Positions 1-8,208 of a DNA stretch of 64,000 nt are shown here, piece by piece. How positions within the stretch are numbered: the stretch's first letter is position 1; the number at the start of each line of letters is the position of its first letter. Position numbers and translations under genes: made by a program. Below the pieces are notes generated by a model. That model worked only from the letters and a program-made list of their open reading frames with translations, did no database searches and had not been told where the DNA came from. The stretch spans positions 620,001-684,000 of the forward strand of contig NZ_JBBHKA010000001.1 in the NCBI RefSeq assembly GCF_037572775.1. Reading direction: 5' to 3'. This DNA is from Ramlibacter sp. PS4R-6. GTDB taxonomy: Bacteria > Pseudomonadota > Gammaproteobacteria > Burkholderiales > Burkholderiaceae_C.

Positions 1-777
1 CCGTGCCGCGTCGGCAAAGTCGGCGCCGGACGATGCGTAGAGGATGGCGCGCGACGAATTGACGACGATGGGCGCGTCGCTGCGCCAGCCCGCCTTGACC
101 GTGGCCACCGCGTCGCCGCCCTGCGCACCGACGCCGGGGATCAGCAACGGCAGCTTCGGCGCCACCGCGCGCACGCGCTCGATCTCGGCGGGGTAAGTCG
201 CGCCGACCACCAGGCCGAGTTGCCCGTTCGTGTTCCACGGCCCTTGCGCGAGGCGCGCGATGTGTTCGTACAGCAGCGGCTGGCCGTCCACCGACGCGAG
301 CCTCTGCGCCTGGAAGTCGTCACCACCCGGGTTGGAGGTGCGGCACAACAGGAACGCGCCCTTGCCTTCGTGCTTCAGGTAGGGCTGCACCGAATCGAAG
401 CCCATGAAAGGCGACAGCGTCACCGCGTCGGCGCCGTAGCGCTCGAAGGCTTCCTTCGCGTACTGCTCCGCGGTGGAGCCGATGTCGCCGCGCTTGGCGT
501 CCAGGATCACCGGCACGTGCGGCGCATTGCGGCGCAGGTGCTCCATCAGCTGCTCGAGCTGGCGCTCGGCGCCATGCGCCGCGAAGTACGCGATCTGCGG
601 CTTGAAGGCGATGGCGAGGTCGGCGGTCGCATCCGCGATGCGCGCGCAGAAGTCGTAGATGCGCCCGGCATCGCCCTTGAGGGCGGCGGGGAAACGGGCG
701 GGATCGGGGTCGAGGCCGATGCACAGCATCGACCGGTTGCGCTGCTGCGCGTCCAGCAGGCGGGAGAGGAAGGTCAT
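1..777 (-). CDS. pyrF: Orotidine 5'-phosphate decarboxylase (3' end outside window)
   Basis: Decarboxylates OMP to UMP, the last step of de novo pyrimidine synthesis in the cytosol. The 259 visible residues begin [11 protein letters not shown] and carry the catalytic lysine motif [12 protein letters not shown] (Lys about residue 95). That motif, an early GLDPDP segment and an expected length near 270 residues fit the long type 2 PyrF family. The C-terminus lies beyond position 1. No Shine-Dalgarno sequence precedes the ATG at 777. Instead a TAGAAT hexamer (minus strand, 786-791) ends 8 nt before it, inside a GCCGCC/GGCGGC inverted repeat, so a leaderless transcript is possible. The protease gene upstream is codirectional and only 34 bp away. 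Confidence 0.93.
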   Translation of the reverse strand, partial: MTFLSRLLDAQQRNRSMLCIGLDPDPARFPAALKGDAGRIYDFCARIADATADLAIAFKPQIAYFAAHGAERQLEQLMEHLRRNAPHVPVILDAKRGDIGSTAEQYAKEAFERYGADAVTLSPFMGFDSVQPYLKHEGKGAFLLCRTSNPGGDDFQAQRLASVDGQPLLYEHIARLAQGPWNTNGQLGLVVGATYPAEIERVRAVAPKLPLLIPGVGAQGGDAVATVKAGWRSDAPIVVNSSRAILYASSGADFADAAR

Positions 778-811
778 GAGCCGCCATTCTAAGGCGGCGG
801 TGTCTCCTGGC

Positions 812-1621
812 TCAGCGCTTGCCGCTGGCCTGCAGGTACAGCCCGCGCACGCGCGGCACGTTCTCGCGCAGGCGCTCGATGCGGTCGGTGCCGCTCGGGT
901 GCGTCGATAGCCACGCCGGCGCGCCCCCCTTCTTCTGCACGCTGCCCATCTTCTGCCACAGGGTGACCGCCGCTTCGGGGTCGTAGCCGGCGCGCGCGGC
1001 CAGTTCCAGGCCGACCAGGTCGGCGTCGATCTCGTCGGTGCGCGAGAACTTCAGCGTGATCAGCTGCGTGCCGACGTTCGCCGCGAGGTCGCCGATGTGC
1101 CCCAGCCCCAGCAGCTGCGCGCCCAGCGACAGCGCCAGGCCCGTACCCTGCGTCTTGGCGATGCGGGCGCGCGCATGTTCGCGCAGCGCGTGCGCCATCT
1201 CGTGCCCGATCACCATCGCCGCCTCGTCGTCGGTGAGCTTGAGCTGGTCGACGAGCCCGGTGAACACGGCGATCTTGCCGCCCGGCATGCAGAAGGCGTT
1301 GACCATCTTGCTGCCGATCAGGTTCACTTCCCAGTTCCACTTGGCGGCGCGTTCGTTGAAGCGGGCGCTGTGCGCGATGAGGCGTGCGGAGATCTCGCGC
1401 AGGCGCTTGAGCTGCGGATGGTCGGGCGGCGCCAGCGCGCGCTTGTCGCGGGCCTGCGCGATCAGCGCCGCGTATTGCTGGTTCGCCGCCGATTCGAGCT
1501 GCCCCGCCGGCACCAGGCTGCGCAGCCGCGACGCCTCGCCCACATCGACCTGCGCGAGCGCGGGCGTGGCTGCGGCGGCACAGGCGAGAAGAAACGCGGC
1601 GAAGGCGCGGCACAGCCACAT
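812..1621 (-). CDS. M48 family metallopeptidase, exported
   Basis: A zinc-dependent endopeptidase of family M48 (LoiP/BepA-like, periplasmic or outer-membrane associated by family knowledge). The HExxH motif is visible as [15 protein letters not shown], and the conserved downstream glutamate is in the segment [19 protein letters not shown]. The start is uncertain. From 1621 the protein begins [23 protein letters not shown], a clean signal peptide, and a TATGAT hexamer sits 7 nt upstream, as for other genes here. In-frame ATGs at 1633 and 1651 would lengthen the N-region and bring the gene within 2 bp of divergent ampG. Likely role is envelope protein quality control; the substrate is unknown. 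Confidence 0.85.
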   Translation of the reverse strand: MWLCRAFAAFLLACAAAATPALAQVDVGEASRLRSLVPAGQLESAANQQYAALIAQARDKRALAPPDHPQLKRLREISARLIAHSARFNERAAKWNWEVNLIGSKMVNAFCMPGGKIAVFTGLVDQLKLTDDEAAMVIGHEMAHALREHARARIAKTQGTGLALSLGAQLLGLGHIGDLAANVGTQLITLKFSRTDEIDADLVGLELAARAGYDPEAAVTLWQKMGSVQKKGGAPAWLSTHPSGTDRIERLRENVPRVRGLYLQASGKR

Positions 1622-1653
1622 GCGGCCCATCATAATCACGCAGCTTTTCATCC

Positions 1654-3003
1654 ATGTCGGATACCGCCGCGTCCACCCCGTCTCCCGCCAAGCGCCGCTC
1701 CGCGTGGGGCCTGCTGCGCGAGCTGCGCCAGCCCAAGGTGGCGGTGATGCTCGCGTTGGGCTTCTCGTCCGGCCTGCCCTTCCTGCTCACCGCCAACACC
1801 TTCGGTTACTGGCTGCGCGACGACGGCACCAGCCTGATCGCGATCGGCTTCATCTCGTGGGTGGGCTTCGCATATGCCTTCAAGGTGTACTGGTCGCCGC
1901 TGGTGGACCGCGTCGACGTGCCGCTGCTGGGCCGGCTCGGCCGCCGTCGCGGCTGGATGCTGCTGTGCCAGATCCTCGTGGTGCTGGGCGTGCTGGGCAT
2001 GGCGATGGTCGGCACGAAGGGCGGGCTGGTCGCCATCGGCGCCTTCGCCCTTCTGACCGCGTTCGCCTCGGCCACGCAGGACATCGCCATCGACGCGTGG
2101 CGCATCGAAGCGGCCGACAACCCCGACGAGGTGGGCCTGCTCACCTCGGCCGCGCAGGTCGGCTACCGCATCGCGTTGCTGATCACCGACGCGCTCATCA
2201 TCGCGATGGCCGCGCGCATCGGCTGGCCGGTGTCGTACGTGGCCATGGCGGCGCTGATGGCGGTGGGCATCGCGGCCACCTTCCTCGCTTTCGAGCCCGC
2301 GCGCGCCGATGCCGTGCTGCACGACAAGCCCCCGCTGTGGTCGTGGCGCGGCTTGCAGGACGCGGTGATCGGGCCCTTCGTCGACTTCTTCGCCAAGCAC
2401 AAGGCCGCGGGCCTGGTGATGCTGCTGATGGTGGCGCTGTACCGCCTGCCCGACTTCGTGATGGGGCCCATGTACAACCCCTACTACCACGACCTGGGGA
2501 TCTCGAAGGACACCGTCGCGTTCGTGCGCGGCACCTTCGGCCTCGTCGCCACCTTCGCGGGCATCGCCGCCGGCGGCATCAGCGCCGTGCGCTTCGGCCT
2601 GATGCCGACGCTCATCGTCGGCCTGATCCTGGAAGGCCTGGGCACAGCGGCGTTCGCGTTGCTCAGCGTGTATGCGGACGCTACGACGTTCGCTGCGGTG
2701 ATGACACTCGATGCCTTCGCGCAAGCCTATGCGGGCGTGGCCCTCGTCACCTACATGTCGAGCCTCACCAGCCTCGGCTATACGGCCACGCAGTACGCCT
2801 TGCTTTCATCCACTTACGCCTTGCTCGGGAAGTTCCTGAAGGGCTTCTCCGGCGCGGCCGTGGACGCGCTCACGCCGACGCACGGCCTGCTGGGCGCCTA
2901 TGCGTTCGCCTTCGTCGGTACGGCGCTGACGGCCATCCCGCCGCTGCTGCTGATACTGGCGCTATGGCGCGTGCAGCATCGCGCACACACGGCGCACACA
3001 TAG
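1654..3003 (+). CDS. ampG: AmpG-type muropeptide MFS permease
   Basis: Inner-membrane major facilitator protein of 449 residues with about 12 hydrophobic segments. It resembles AmpG, which imports GlcNAc-anhydroMurNAc peptides for cell-wall recycling. The AmpG-like signature is at the N-terminus: a GFSSGLPFLLTANTFGYWL segment, a conserved LVDR, then LGRRRGWMLLCQ at the first cytoplasmic loop. The ATG at 1654 follows a CATAAT hexamer (1631-1636) by 17 nt and has no clear Shine-Dalgarno sequence. It is divergent from the exported M48 protease, so the two may share a promoter region. Specificity for muropeptides is inferred from family resemblance. Confidence 0.85.
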   Translation: MSDTAASTPSPAKRRSAWGLLRELRQPKVAVMLALGFSSGLPFLLTANTFGYWLRDDGTSLIAIGFISWVGFAYAFKVYWSPLVDRVDVPLLGRLGRRRGWMLLCQILVVLGVLGMAMVGTKGGLVAIGAFALLTAFASATQDIAIDAWRIEAADNPDEVGLLTSAAQVGYRIALLITDALIIAMAARIGWPVSYVAMAALMAVGIAATFLAFEPARADAVLHDKPPLWSWRGLQDAVIGPFVDFFAKHKAAGLVMLLMVALYRLPDFVMGPMYNPYYHDLGISKDTVAFVRGTFGLVATFAGIAAGGISAVRFGLMPTLIVGLILEGLGTAAFALLSVYADATTFAAVMTLDAFAQAYAGVALVTYMSSLTSLGYTATQYALLSSTYALLGKFLKGFSGAAVDALTPTHGLLGAYAFAFVGTALTAIPPLLLILALWRVQHRAHTAHT

Positions 3004-3100
3004 GAGAGCTCCTACCGTCGGGCACAAGCGACCCTTACATGGCTGCCCGCGCCGCTCCCCTAGTCTGCAATCTCGCAGTACCAGAAGAGATGGATTTCAC

Positions 3101-3295
3101 GTGGCGGAGCAATCGGACGGCAAGAACACCCAGGCGGACAAAGGCAGCGCCCGGGCCAGGGACGAGCGCCGCAGCGGCGACCGCGTGCGCGACGACCAGA
3201 AATCGGGCCAAGGCTCGATGAGCGCGCTGTCCAAGCTCAAGATGATCGAGCGCAAGCGCGCGCCGCTGCGCGCGGTGCGCGAATCCGACGAGTGA
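3101..3295 (+). CDS. Small hydrophilic protein, unknown
   Basis: A 64-residue reading frame starting with GTG at 3101. The product is very charged and low in hydrophobics: MAEQSDGKNTQADKGSARA, followed by Arg/Asp/Lys-rich sequence and a C-terminal SALSKLKMIERKR helix-like patch. There is no membrane segment, cysteine or recognised domain. The stop codon directly abuts the stop codon of the convergent ligase gene (3296). A weak AGAAGAG purine stretch lies about 10 nt upstream. It could be a genuine small disordered protein or a chance frame; the high GC of third positions favours coding only weakly. Confidence 0.45.
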   Translation: MAEQSDGKNTQADKGSARARDERRSGDRVRDDQKSGQGSMSALSKLKMIERKRAPLRAVRESDE

Positions 3296-4687
3296 TCAGC
3301 CCGCGAGCGCGCGCAGCGCGTTGCGCTGCACCTTGCCCAGCGCCGTCTTCGGCAACGTCTCGACGAACCACCAGCGCCGCGGCAGCTTGAAGCGCGCGAT
3401 GCGGCCTTCGAGGTGGGCGCGCAATTCGTCCTCGCCCGCCGCAGCACCCGGCCTCAGCACCACCGCCACACCCACCACCTCGCCCCATTGCGCATCGGGC
3501 AGGCCGAAGGCCGCGCATTCGGCGACCGCTTCGTGCAGCGCGAGGGCAGCTTCGATCTCCGCGGGGTGGATGTTCTCGCCGCCGGAAATCACGAGGTCCT
3601 TCGCGCGGCCGACGATGGCGAAGCGCCCCTGCGCGTCGCAACGCGCCAGGTCGCCGGTGTGGAACCACCCTTCGGCGTCGCACGCCGGCTGCGCCGGCCA
3701 GTAGTGCGCCACGACGTTCGGCCCGCGCACCAGCACCTCGCCCGCATCACCCTGCACGTCGGCGAGCTTTGCCTCGACGCCCTTCACGGGATGCCCGTCG
3801 GCGATCGAGAAGGGGCCGGTCTCGGTCGACCCGTACACGTCATGCACGCGCAGGCCGCGCGCGGCGAAGGCATCGATGAGCGCGCGCGGCACCACGCTGG
3901 AGCCCGCCCACACGGCGCGCAGGCTCGAGAGGTCGGCGTTCGGCCAGCGCGGATGATCGATCAGCGCCTTCATGGTCGCCGGTACCTGCAGCGTGAGCGT
4001 GGGCCGGTGGCGCTCGAAGGCATCGAAGGCTGCATCGGGCGCGAAGCGCGGCAGCAGCGCCACGTGCGCGCCACTCGCGAGCGCGGGCAGCGTCTGGATG
4101 CACAGGCCGCCCACGTGGAAGAGGGGCAGCATCGTCGCAACCACGTCGTCGCGCGTGATGCCTTGCGCCTGCGCGGCAATGCGCATGTTCGCCACGAGGT
4201 TGCCCTGCGTGTGGACGGCCGCCTTGGGTGTGCCCGTGGTGCCGGAGGTGAACACCAGCAGCACGGGCGCGTCCGCGTGGGCGTGATCGGGTGCGGCTTG
4301 CTGCGCTTCGTGCGGGAGCTCCTGCGCCGCGTGGTGCGCGATGCCGTGCCGCTGCGCGAGATCGCGGGCGGCATCCGCGAAAGCCGCATCGTGCAACAGC
4401 AGGCGCGGCGCGCATTGCGCCAACTGCGCATCCCACTCGGGCGCGGCCAGTCGCACGTTCAAGGGCAGGAGGATCGCGCCGATGCGCGCCAGCGCGAACA
4501 GCAGGACGATTTGTGCCGGGTCGGCTGCGGCCAGCCACGCCACGCGCTCGCCGGGGCGCACGCCCCAGCCATGCCACAGCTGCGCGGCGGCTGCATCGAC
4601 GCGCCGCGCCAGCTCGCCGTGGCTCAGGGTGAGCTGCTCATGCGTGAGCGCGGGCGCGTTCGGGTCGGCAGGGCGCAGCTCGAGCAT
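3296..4687 (-). CDS. AMP-dependent acyl-CoA synthetase/ligase
   Basis: An adenylate-forming enzyme of the ANL superfamily (463 residues), expected to activate a carboxylic acid with ATP and CoA. Visible core motifs in order: the P-loop-like LLVFTSGTTGTPKAAVH, the substrate/AMP motif VYGSTETGPF, the hinge region GWFHTGDLARCD followed by VGRAKDLVISGGENIHP, and the C-terminal catalytic lysine motif LPKTALGKVQRN. The short N-terminal domain resembles malonyl-CoA, feruloyl-CoA or o-succinylbenzoyl-CoA synthetases. I cannot choose the acid from sequence alone, and no pathway neighbours help. It is divergent from the response regulator gene at 4783. Confidence 0.88.
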   Translation of the reverse strand: MLELRPADPNAPALTHEQLTLSHGELARRVDAAAAQLWHGWGVRPGERVAWLAAADPAQIVLLFALARIGAILLPLNVRLAAPEWDAQLAQCAPRLLLHDAAFADAARDLAQRHGIAHHAAQELPHEAQQAAPDHAHADAPVLLVFTSGTTGTPKAAVHTQGNLVANMRIAAQAQGITRDDVVATMLPLFHVGGLCIQTLPALASGAHVALLPRFAPDAAFDAFERHRPTLTLQVPATMKALIDHPRWPNADLSSLRAVWAGSSVVPRALIDAFAARGLRVHDVYGSTETGPFSIADGHPVKGVEAKLADVQGDAGEVLVRGPNVVAHYWPAQPACDAEGWFHTGDLARCDAQGRFAIVGRAKDLVISGGENIHPAEIEAALALHEAVAECAAFGLPDAQWGEVVGVAVVLRPGAAAGEDELRAHLEGRIARFKLPRRWWFVETLPKTALGKVQRNALRALAG

Positions 4688-4713
4688 TTACCTAACTTTA
4701 CGCCCGCTTCAAC

Positions 4714-4760
4714 GGCGCGAGATCGCCTCGCGCCACGATGAGGCTGGGCACTTGTGCCTC
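4714..4760. promoter_or_regulatory. Inverted repeats in divergent promoter region
   Basis: Between the ligase gene (start 4687) and the response regulator (start 4783) there are two perfect dyads: GGCGCGAG-N5-CTCGCGCC at 4714-4734 and GAGGC-N11-GCCTC at 4740-4760. They lie 23-69 bp before the regulator start, where an autoregulatory OmpR-type protein or a repressor could bind. OmpR-family sites are more often direct repeats, so the link to this regulator is only inferred. Confidence 0.3.
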
Positions 4761-4782
4761 CACCTCATTACCATTGCCCCCC

Positions 4783-5496
4783 ATGCAGCAGCTGCTGATG
4801 ATCGAAGACGATGCCCGCCTCGCGCAGATGGTGGGCGAATACCTGGAGCGTTCCGGCTTCGGCGTGACGCACGCGCTCGACGCGAAGGCCGGCATGGCCG
4901 TCCTGCAGGACCCGCCCGCCGGCGCGATGCCCGACCTGCTGGTGCTGGACCTGATGCTGCCCGACATCGACGGCCTCGAGGTGTGCCGGCGCGTGCGCGC
5001 CATGCCGGGGCCCGCGGGCCAGGTGCCCATCCTCATGCTCACCGCCAAGGGCGACCCCATGGACCGCATCGTCGGCCTGGAGCTGGGCGCCGACGACTAC
5101 CTGCCCAAGCCCTTCGAGCCGCGCGAGCTGCTGGCGCGCATCCGCGCCATCCTGCGCCGCCGCGCCGAGGGCGCGCAGCCGCAGCCGAAGGTGATGCGCT
5201 TCGGCTCGCTCGAGATCGACCGCGACGCGCGCACGGTCACCGTCGCGGGCAAGGCGGCTGAACTCACGTCGTACCAGTTCGACCTGCTGATCACGCTGGC
5301 CGAGCGCGCGGGCCGCGTGCTCACGCGCGACCAGATCATGGAAGCCGTGCGCGGGCGCGAGCTCGAAGCCTTCGACCGCTCCATCGACGTGCACATGGGC
5401 CGCATCCGCGCCGCCATCGAAGCCGACGCCAAGAATCCCAAGCGCATCCTCACCGTGCGCGGCGTCGGCTACGTGTTCGCGAAGCAGCAGGACTGA
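4783..5496 (+). CDS. OmpR-family response regulator
   Basis: Two-component transcription factor of 237 residues. An N-terminal receiver domain shows the acidic pair near residues 9-10 (MIEDDARL), phospho-acceptor Asp56 in VLDLMLPDIDG, and the conserved lysine in DDYLPKPFEP. A C-terminal winged-helix domain ends RILTVRGVGYVF, typical of the OmpR/PhoB class. I chose the ATG at 4783 because MQQLLMIEDD starts the receiver fold exactly; the longer frame from 4738 adds only an unstructured extension. Its stop overlaps the kinase start by one base, indicating translational coupling and a cognate pair. The regulon is unknown. Confidence 0.92.
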   Translation: MQQLLMIEDDARLAQMVGEYLERSGFGVTHALDAKAGMAVLQDPPAGAMPDLLVLDLMLPDIDGLEVCRRVRAMPGPAGQVPILMLTAKGDPMDRIVGLELGADDYLPKPFEPRELLARIRAILRRRAEGAQPQPKVMRFGSLEIDRDARTVTVAGKAAELTSYQFDLLITLAERAGRVLTRDQIMEAVRGRELEAFDRSIDVHMGRIRAAIEADAKNPKRILTVRGVGYVFAKQQD

Positions 5497-6692
5497 TGAC
5501 GGCCTGGGGCGCCCGCTGGCGCTTTCCCCTGTACCTGCGCATCTGGCTCGCGGTGATCGTGGCCGTGGCGCTGCTGTCCATCGCATCGGGCTGGCTGTTC
5601 CGCCTGACGAACGAACAGCGCGAGCCGCCCGAGCGCGAGCTGATCATCCGCAACGACAAGGGCGAAATCATCGCGCAGGACCGCACGCGGCCGCAGCGCG
5701 ACCCGGTGCGCGGCCTCGAGTTCCTGGTGGACATGAAGGACGGCAGCAAGCTCACCGTGCAACTGCCGCCGCGCCCCCGCCGCCCCGGCGAAGGCCCCCC
5801 CGGTGGCGGCGGCTGGCTGCGCGGGCCCATGGGCTTCTTCTGGATGCTGGGCGTGGTGGCGCTCGCGGTGGCGATCGGCTCGTATCCGATCATCCGGCGC
5901 CTCACGCGGCGCGTCGAAGAACTGCGGCTGGGCGTGGAGCGCTGGGGCGAGGGCGATTTGTCTACGCGCATCCGCGACGAGGGTTCCGATGAACTGGCTT
6001 TCCTGGCGCAGCGCTTCAACCACGCGGCCGAACGCGTGGAGACGCTGCTGAAGGCGCACAAGTCGCTGCTGGCGAACGCGTCGCACGAATTGCGCTCGCC
6101 GCTCACGCGCATCCGCATGGGCATGGAGCTGATGGGCCCGGCGGCCTCGCCGGATTTCCACGAGGAGATTCGCCGCAACATCGCCGAGCTCGACCAGCTC
6201 ATCGACGAGATCCTGCTGGCGAGCCGGCTCGACGCCAAGGAAACCGAGATGGGCACGATCGAGCCCGTGGACCTCACGGGCCTAGTAGCCGAGGAATGCG
6301 CGCGCGCCGGCGCCGAACTCGTGCCGAGTGCCGACGGGCGCAGCATGGTCGTTGACGGCGTCGCCAAGCTGCTGCGCCGCGCCGTGCGCAACCTGCTGGA
6401 GAACGCGCGCCGCTACAGCAGCGGCGAGGTGACGGTGGAACTGCGTGCCAACGGCAACTTCGCCGAGCTGCGCGTCAACGACCGCGGCCCGGGCGTGCCG
6501 CCGTCCGAGCGCGAGCGCATCTTCGAGCCGTTCTACCGCCTGCCCGGCGCCAGCGAGCGCCACGGCGGCGTGGGCCTGGGGTTGTCGCTGGTGCGCTCGA
6601 TCGCGCTGCGCCACCACGGCAGCGTCACGTGCGAAGACGCGCCCGGCGGCGGCGCGTCCTTCGTGCTGCGCGTGCCCTGTCACCAGATGTAA
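5496..6692 (+). CDS. Membrane sensor histidine kinase
   Basis: 398-residue partner of the regulator at 4783 (start overlaps its stop by one base). Order of parts: TM1 at about residues 12-33, a short periplasmic part with a striking Pro/Gly/Arg-rich stretch (about 91-110), TM2 at about 112-131, a HAMP linker, then the dimerisation domain with phospho-acceptor His197 in ANASHELRSPL, and an ATPase domain with LLENARRY (N box), NDRGPGVP (G1) and GVGLGLSLV (G2). The general build resembles CpxA/RstB-type kinases. The compact sensor loop gives no clue to a ligand. Confidence 0.92.
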   Translation: MTAWGARWRFPLYLRIWLAVIVAVALLSIASGWLFRLTNEQREPPERELIIRNDKGEIIAQDRTRPQRDPVRGLEFLVDMKDGSKLTVQLPPRPRRPGEGPPGGGGWLRGPMGFFWMLGVVALAVAIGSYPIIRRLTRRVEELRLGVERWGEGDLSTRIRDEGSDELAFLAQRFNHAAERVETLLKAHKSLLANASHELRSPLTRIRMGMELMGPAASPDFHEEIRRNIAELDQLIDEILLASRLDAKETEMGTIEPVDLTGLVAEECARAGAELVPSADGRSMVVDGVAKLLRRAVRNLLENARRYSSGEVTVELRANGNFAELRVNDRGPGVPPSERERIFEPFYRLPGASERHGGVGLGLSLVRSIALRHHGSVTCEDAPGGGASFVLRVPCHQM

Positions 6693-6917
6693 TGCGCTGT
6701 AAAAGTTTGGCGCAACGGTGGAAGCGCGTGCGGAAATTCACCAAGATCATCACCGGATTGCGACTTACTGCGCACGAACTCATGCATTCGAGGGATGCAC
6801 GGCGCGACGAAGCGAATTAGAGTTCCCGCAACGCTGTCACGCGAACAGGTTTCCAGTCTCCCAACGACGTCCTTCCAAGGACTTGATACAGCCACCGCAA
6901 GGTGGCTGTTTTTTTTC
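6693..6917 (+). ncRNA. Candidate 3'-UTR small RNA region
   Basis: About 200 nt follow the kinase stop and have no convincing reading frame, then end in a strong plus-strand terminator. Inside are a short hairpin GTCCT-TCCA-AGGAC (within 6870-6884) and an imperfect GTTC/GAAC pairing near 6823-6846. The terminator has a U-tract only on the plus strand, so it cannot serve the convergent CBS gene. The RNA could be the processed 3' end of the two-component transcript or an independent small RNA; I see no clear -35/-10 pair. No match to 6S, 4.5S or tmRNA features was recognised. Confidence 0.3.
6888..6917 (+). terminator. Intrinsic terminator
   Basis: A perfect 9-bp stem ACAGCCACC / GGTGGCTGT closed by the loop GCAA (6888-6909) runs directly into a run of T residues. 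It ends plus-strand transcription coming from the two-component operon or from a small RNA in its 3' region. Confidence 0.85.
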
Positions 6918-6930
6918 TTGCGCGGGAAAA

Positions 6931-7509
6931 CTAGATCAGCGCGGCTTCGATCTCGGCGAAGGACTTCGCCTCCGAAGGCAGCGTCAGCGGCATCCCGAGC
7001 TGGCGCGCCATCTGCGTGAGCGAGAAGATGCCGCGCACTTCGCGCCGGCCGTCGGCGCCGGTCTGCACGACGAGCGCGTGGTGGCGCCGGGCGTGCTGCA
7101 GGCTGGCGACCACCTGGCCCACGCGCGCCGATTGCACGGCGTGCATGTCGAAGGCCTCCAGCCGCTCGGCCGGCGTCATCACGTCGGCCACGAGGATGTC
7201 GCTGTGGTGGATGCGCCGCTCCTGCGCGACGGCCACGGGCTTTTCGCCGAGCACGTCGTTGGTGGTGATGATGCCCGCGATGTTCTGCCGGTGGTCGACC
7301 ACCAGCAGCATGCGCACGCCGCGCTGGATCATGTGCGCGTGGGCCTGGTCCATGGTGTCCTGCGGCGAACAGGTGGCGGCCGCGACGCGCTTCAGGTCGG
7401 TCATCACGAGCATCGCGGACGAATCGAGCGTCACGTCCGTTCGCCCCTGCTCGGGACGGCATACGGGGATGGCTCCCGTCTTCAGGACGGGCAATGCGCT
7501 ATAGGCCAT
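6931..7509 (-). CDS. CBS domain pair protein
   Basis: A 192-residue cytosolic protein with two CBS motifs, about residues 30-90 (ending RMLLVVDHRQNIAGIITTNDV) and about 105-175 (HALVVQTG...VRGIFSLTQM). CBS pairs (Bateman modules) bind adenine nucleotides and usually act as regulators. There is no fused enzyme, transporter or DNA-binding domain, so it is a stand-alone module. The first 25 residues have no homology I recognise. The gene stands alone between the terminator at 6917 and the carboxymuconolactone-decarboxylase-like gene. Function is unknown. Confidence 0.85.
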   Translation of the reverse strand: MAYSALPVLKTGAIPVCRPEQGRTDVTLDSSAMLVMTDLKRVAAATCSPQDTMDQAHAHMIQRGVRMLLVVDHRQNIAGIITTNDVLGEKPVAVAQERRIHHSDILVADVMTPAERLEAFDMHAVQSARVGQVVASLQHARRHHALVVQTGADGRREVRGIFSLTQMARQLGMPLTLPSEAKSFAEIEAALI

Positions 7510-7602
7510 GGCAGGACCTCCTTCGCTATGGGAGCGATGATCCGCCGATTGGTTCCGCCGCGCAACGGTGCGTGCGCGCGGCTGACCGAGCCCTGACCCG
7601 CG

Positions 7603-8208
7603 CTACTGCGGCAAGGCGTCCAGCGGCTGCGCGGCCGCGCCCGCCTGCGCCGGCGTGCGGGCCACGTTCATCACCCAGCACACCATCGCGAAGTAGCCGA
7701 TGAGCGCAGCGAGTTCGACCACGCCCTGCTCGCCGAAGCAGGCCAGCGCATCCGCATAGGCCGCGTCGCTGGTGCCGTGCGTGGCCAGCAGTTCGCGGGT
7801 GAAGTCCAGCGCAGCTTCCTCGTCGCGCGGCAACTGCTTCGGCCGCGCGCCCGCATGCAGGGCATCCAGCGTCGCCTGCGCCACGCCCGCCTTGAGCGCC
7901 AGCGGCGCGTGCATCAGCCACTCGAACTGGTTCGATGTGTGGCGCGCCACGGCGCAGGTGGCGAGCTCGCGGATGCGCGCGTCGAGCACGCTCTCGAAGC
8001 GCAGGTACTCGCCCATCTTCGCCACGCGCTCCAGCAGCTGCGGGCTGCGCAAGAGCGGCAGGAACGGGCCGTACACGCCCTTGCGCGGGCCGTCGATGAG
8101 CGCCTGCGCCGCGGCGCGCTGCGCATCGTTCATCGCGCTCGCGGCGGGCATGGGCAGGCGCTGCGCGGCGGCGCGGGCGAATCCTTGGGGGGTGGCTTCA
8201 GCGGGCAT
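7603..8208 (-). CDS. Carboxymuconolactone decarboxylase/AhpD-fold family protein
   Basis: A 201-residue helical protein of the CMD/AhpD family, recognised from GPFLPLLRSPQLLERVAKMGEYLR followed by ARIRELATCAVARH and FEWLMHAPLAL. The CxxC pair of redox-active AhpD is absent (only one Cys in the core), which argues against peroxidase-reductase activity and closer to decarboxylase/hydrolase-like members. It overlaps the end of the upstream MFS gene by 11 bp, so the two are translated together and probably serve one substrate. A divergent LysR regulator stands at the head of this operon. Substrate unknown. Confidence 0.8.
   Translation of the reverse strand: MPAEATPQGFARAAAQRLPMPAASAMNDAQRAAAQALIDGPRKGVYGPFLPLLRSPQLLERVAKMGEYLRFESVLDARIRELATCAVARHTSNQFEWLMHAPLALKAGVAQATLDALHAGARPKQLPRDEEAALDFTRELLATHGTSDAAYADALACFGEQGVVELAALIGYFAMVCWVMNVARTPAQAGAAAQPLDALPQ

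Noticed and set aside
1038..3221. A 727-codon plus-strand frame spanning the M48 gene and ampG
   Set aside because: It crosses two well-supported genes on different strands and has an Arg/Ala/Gly-rich shadow composition.
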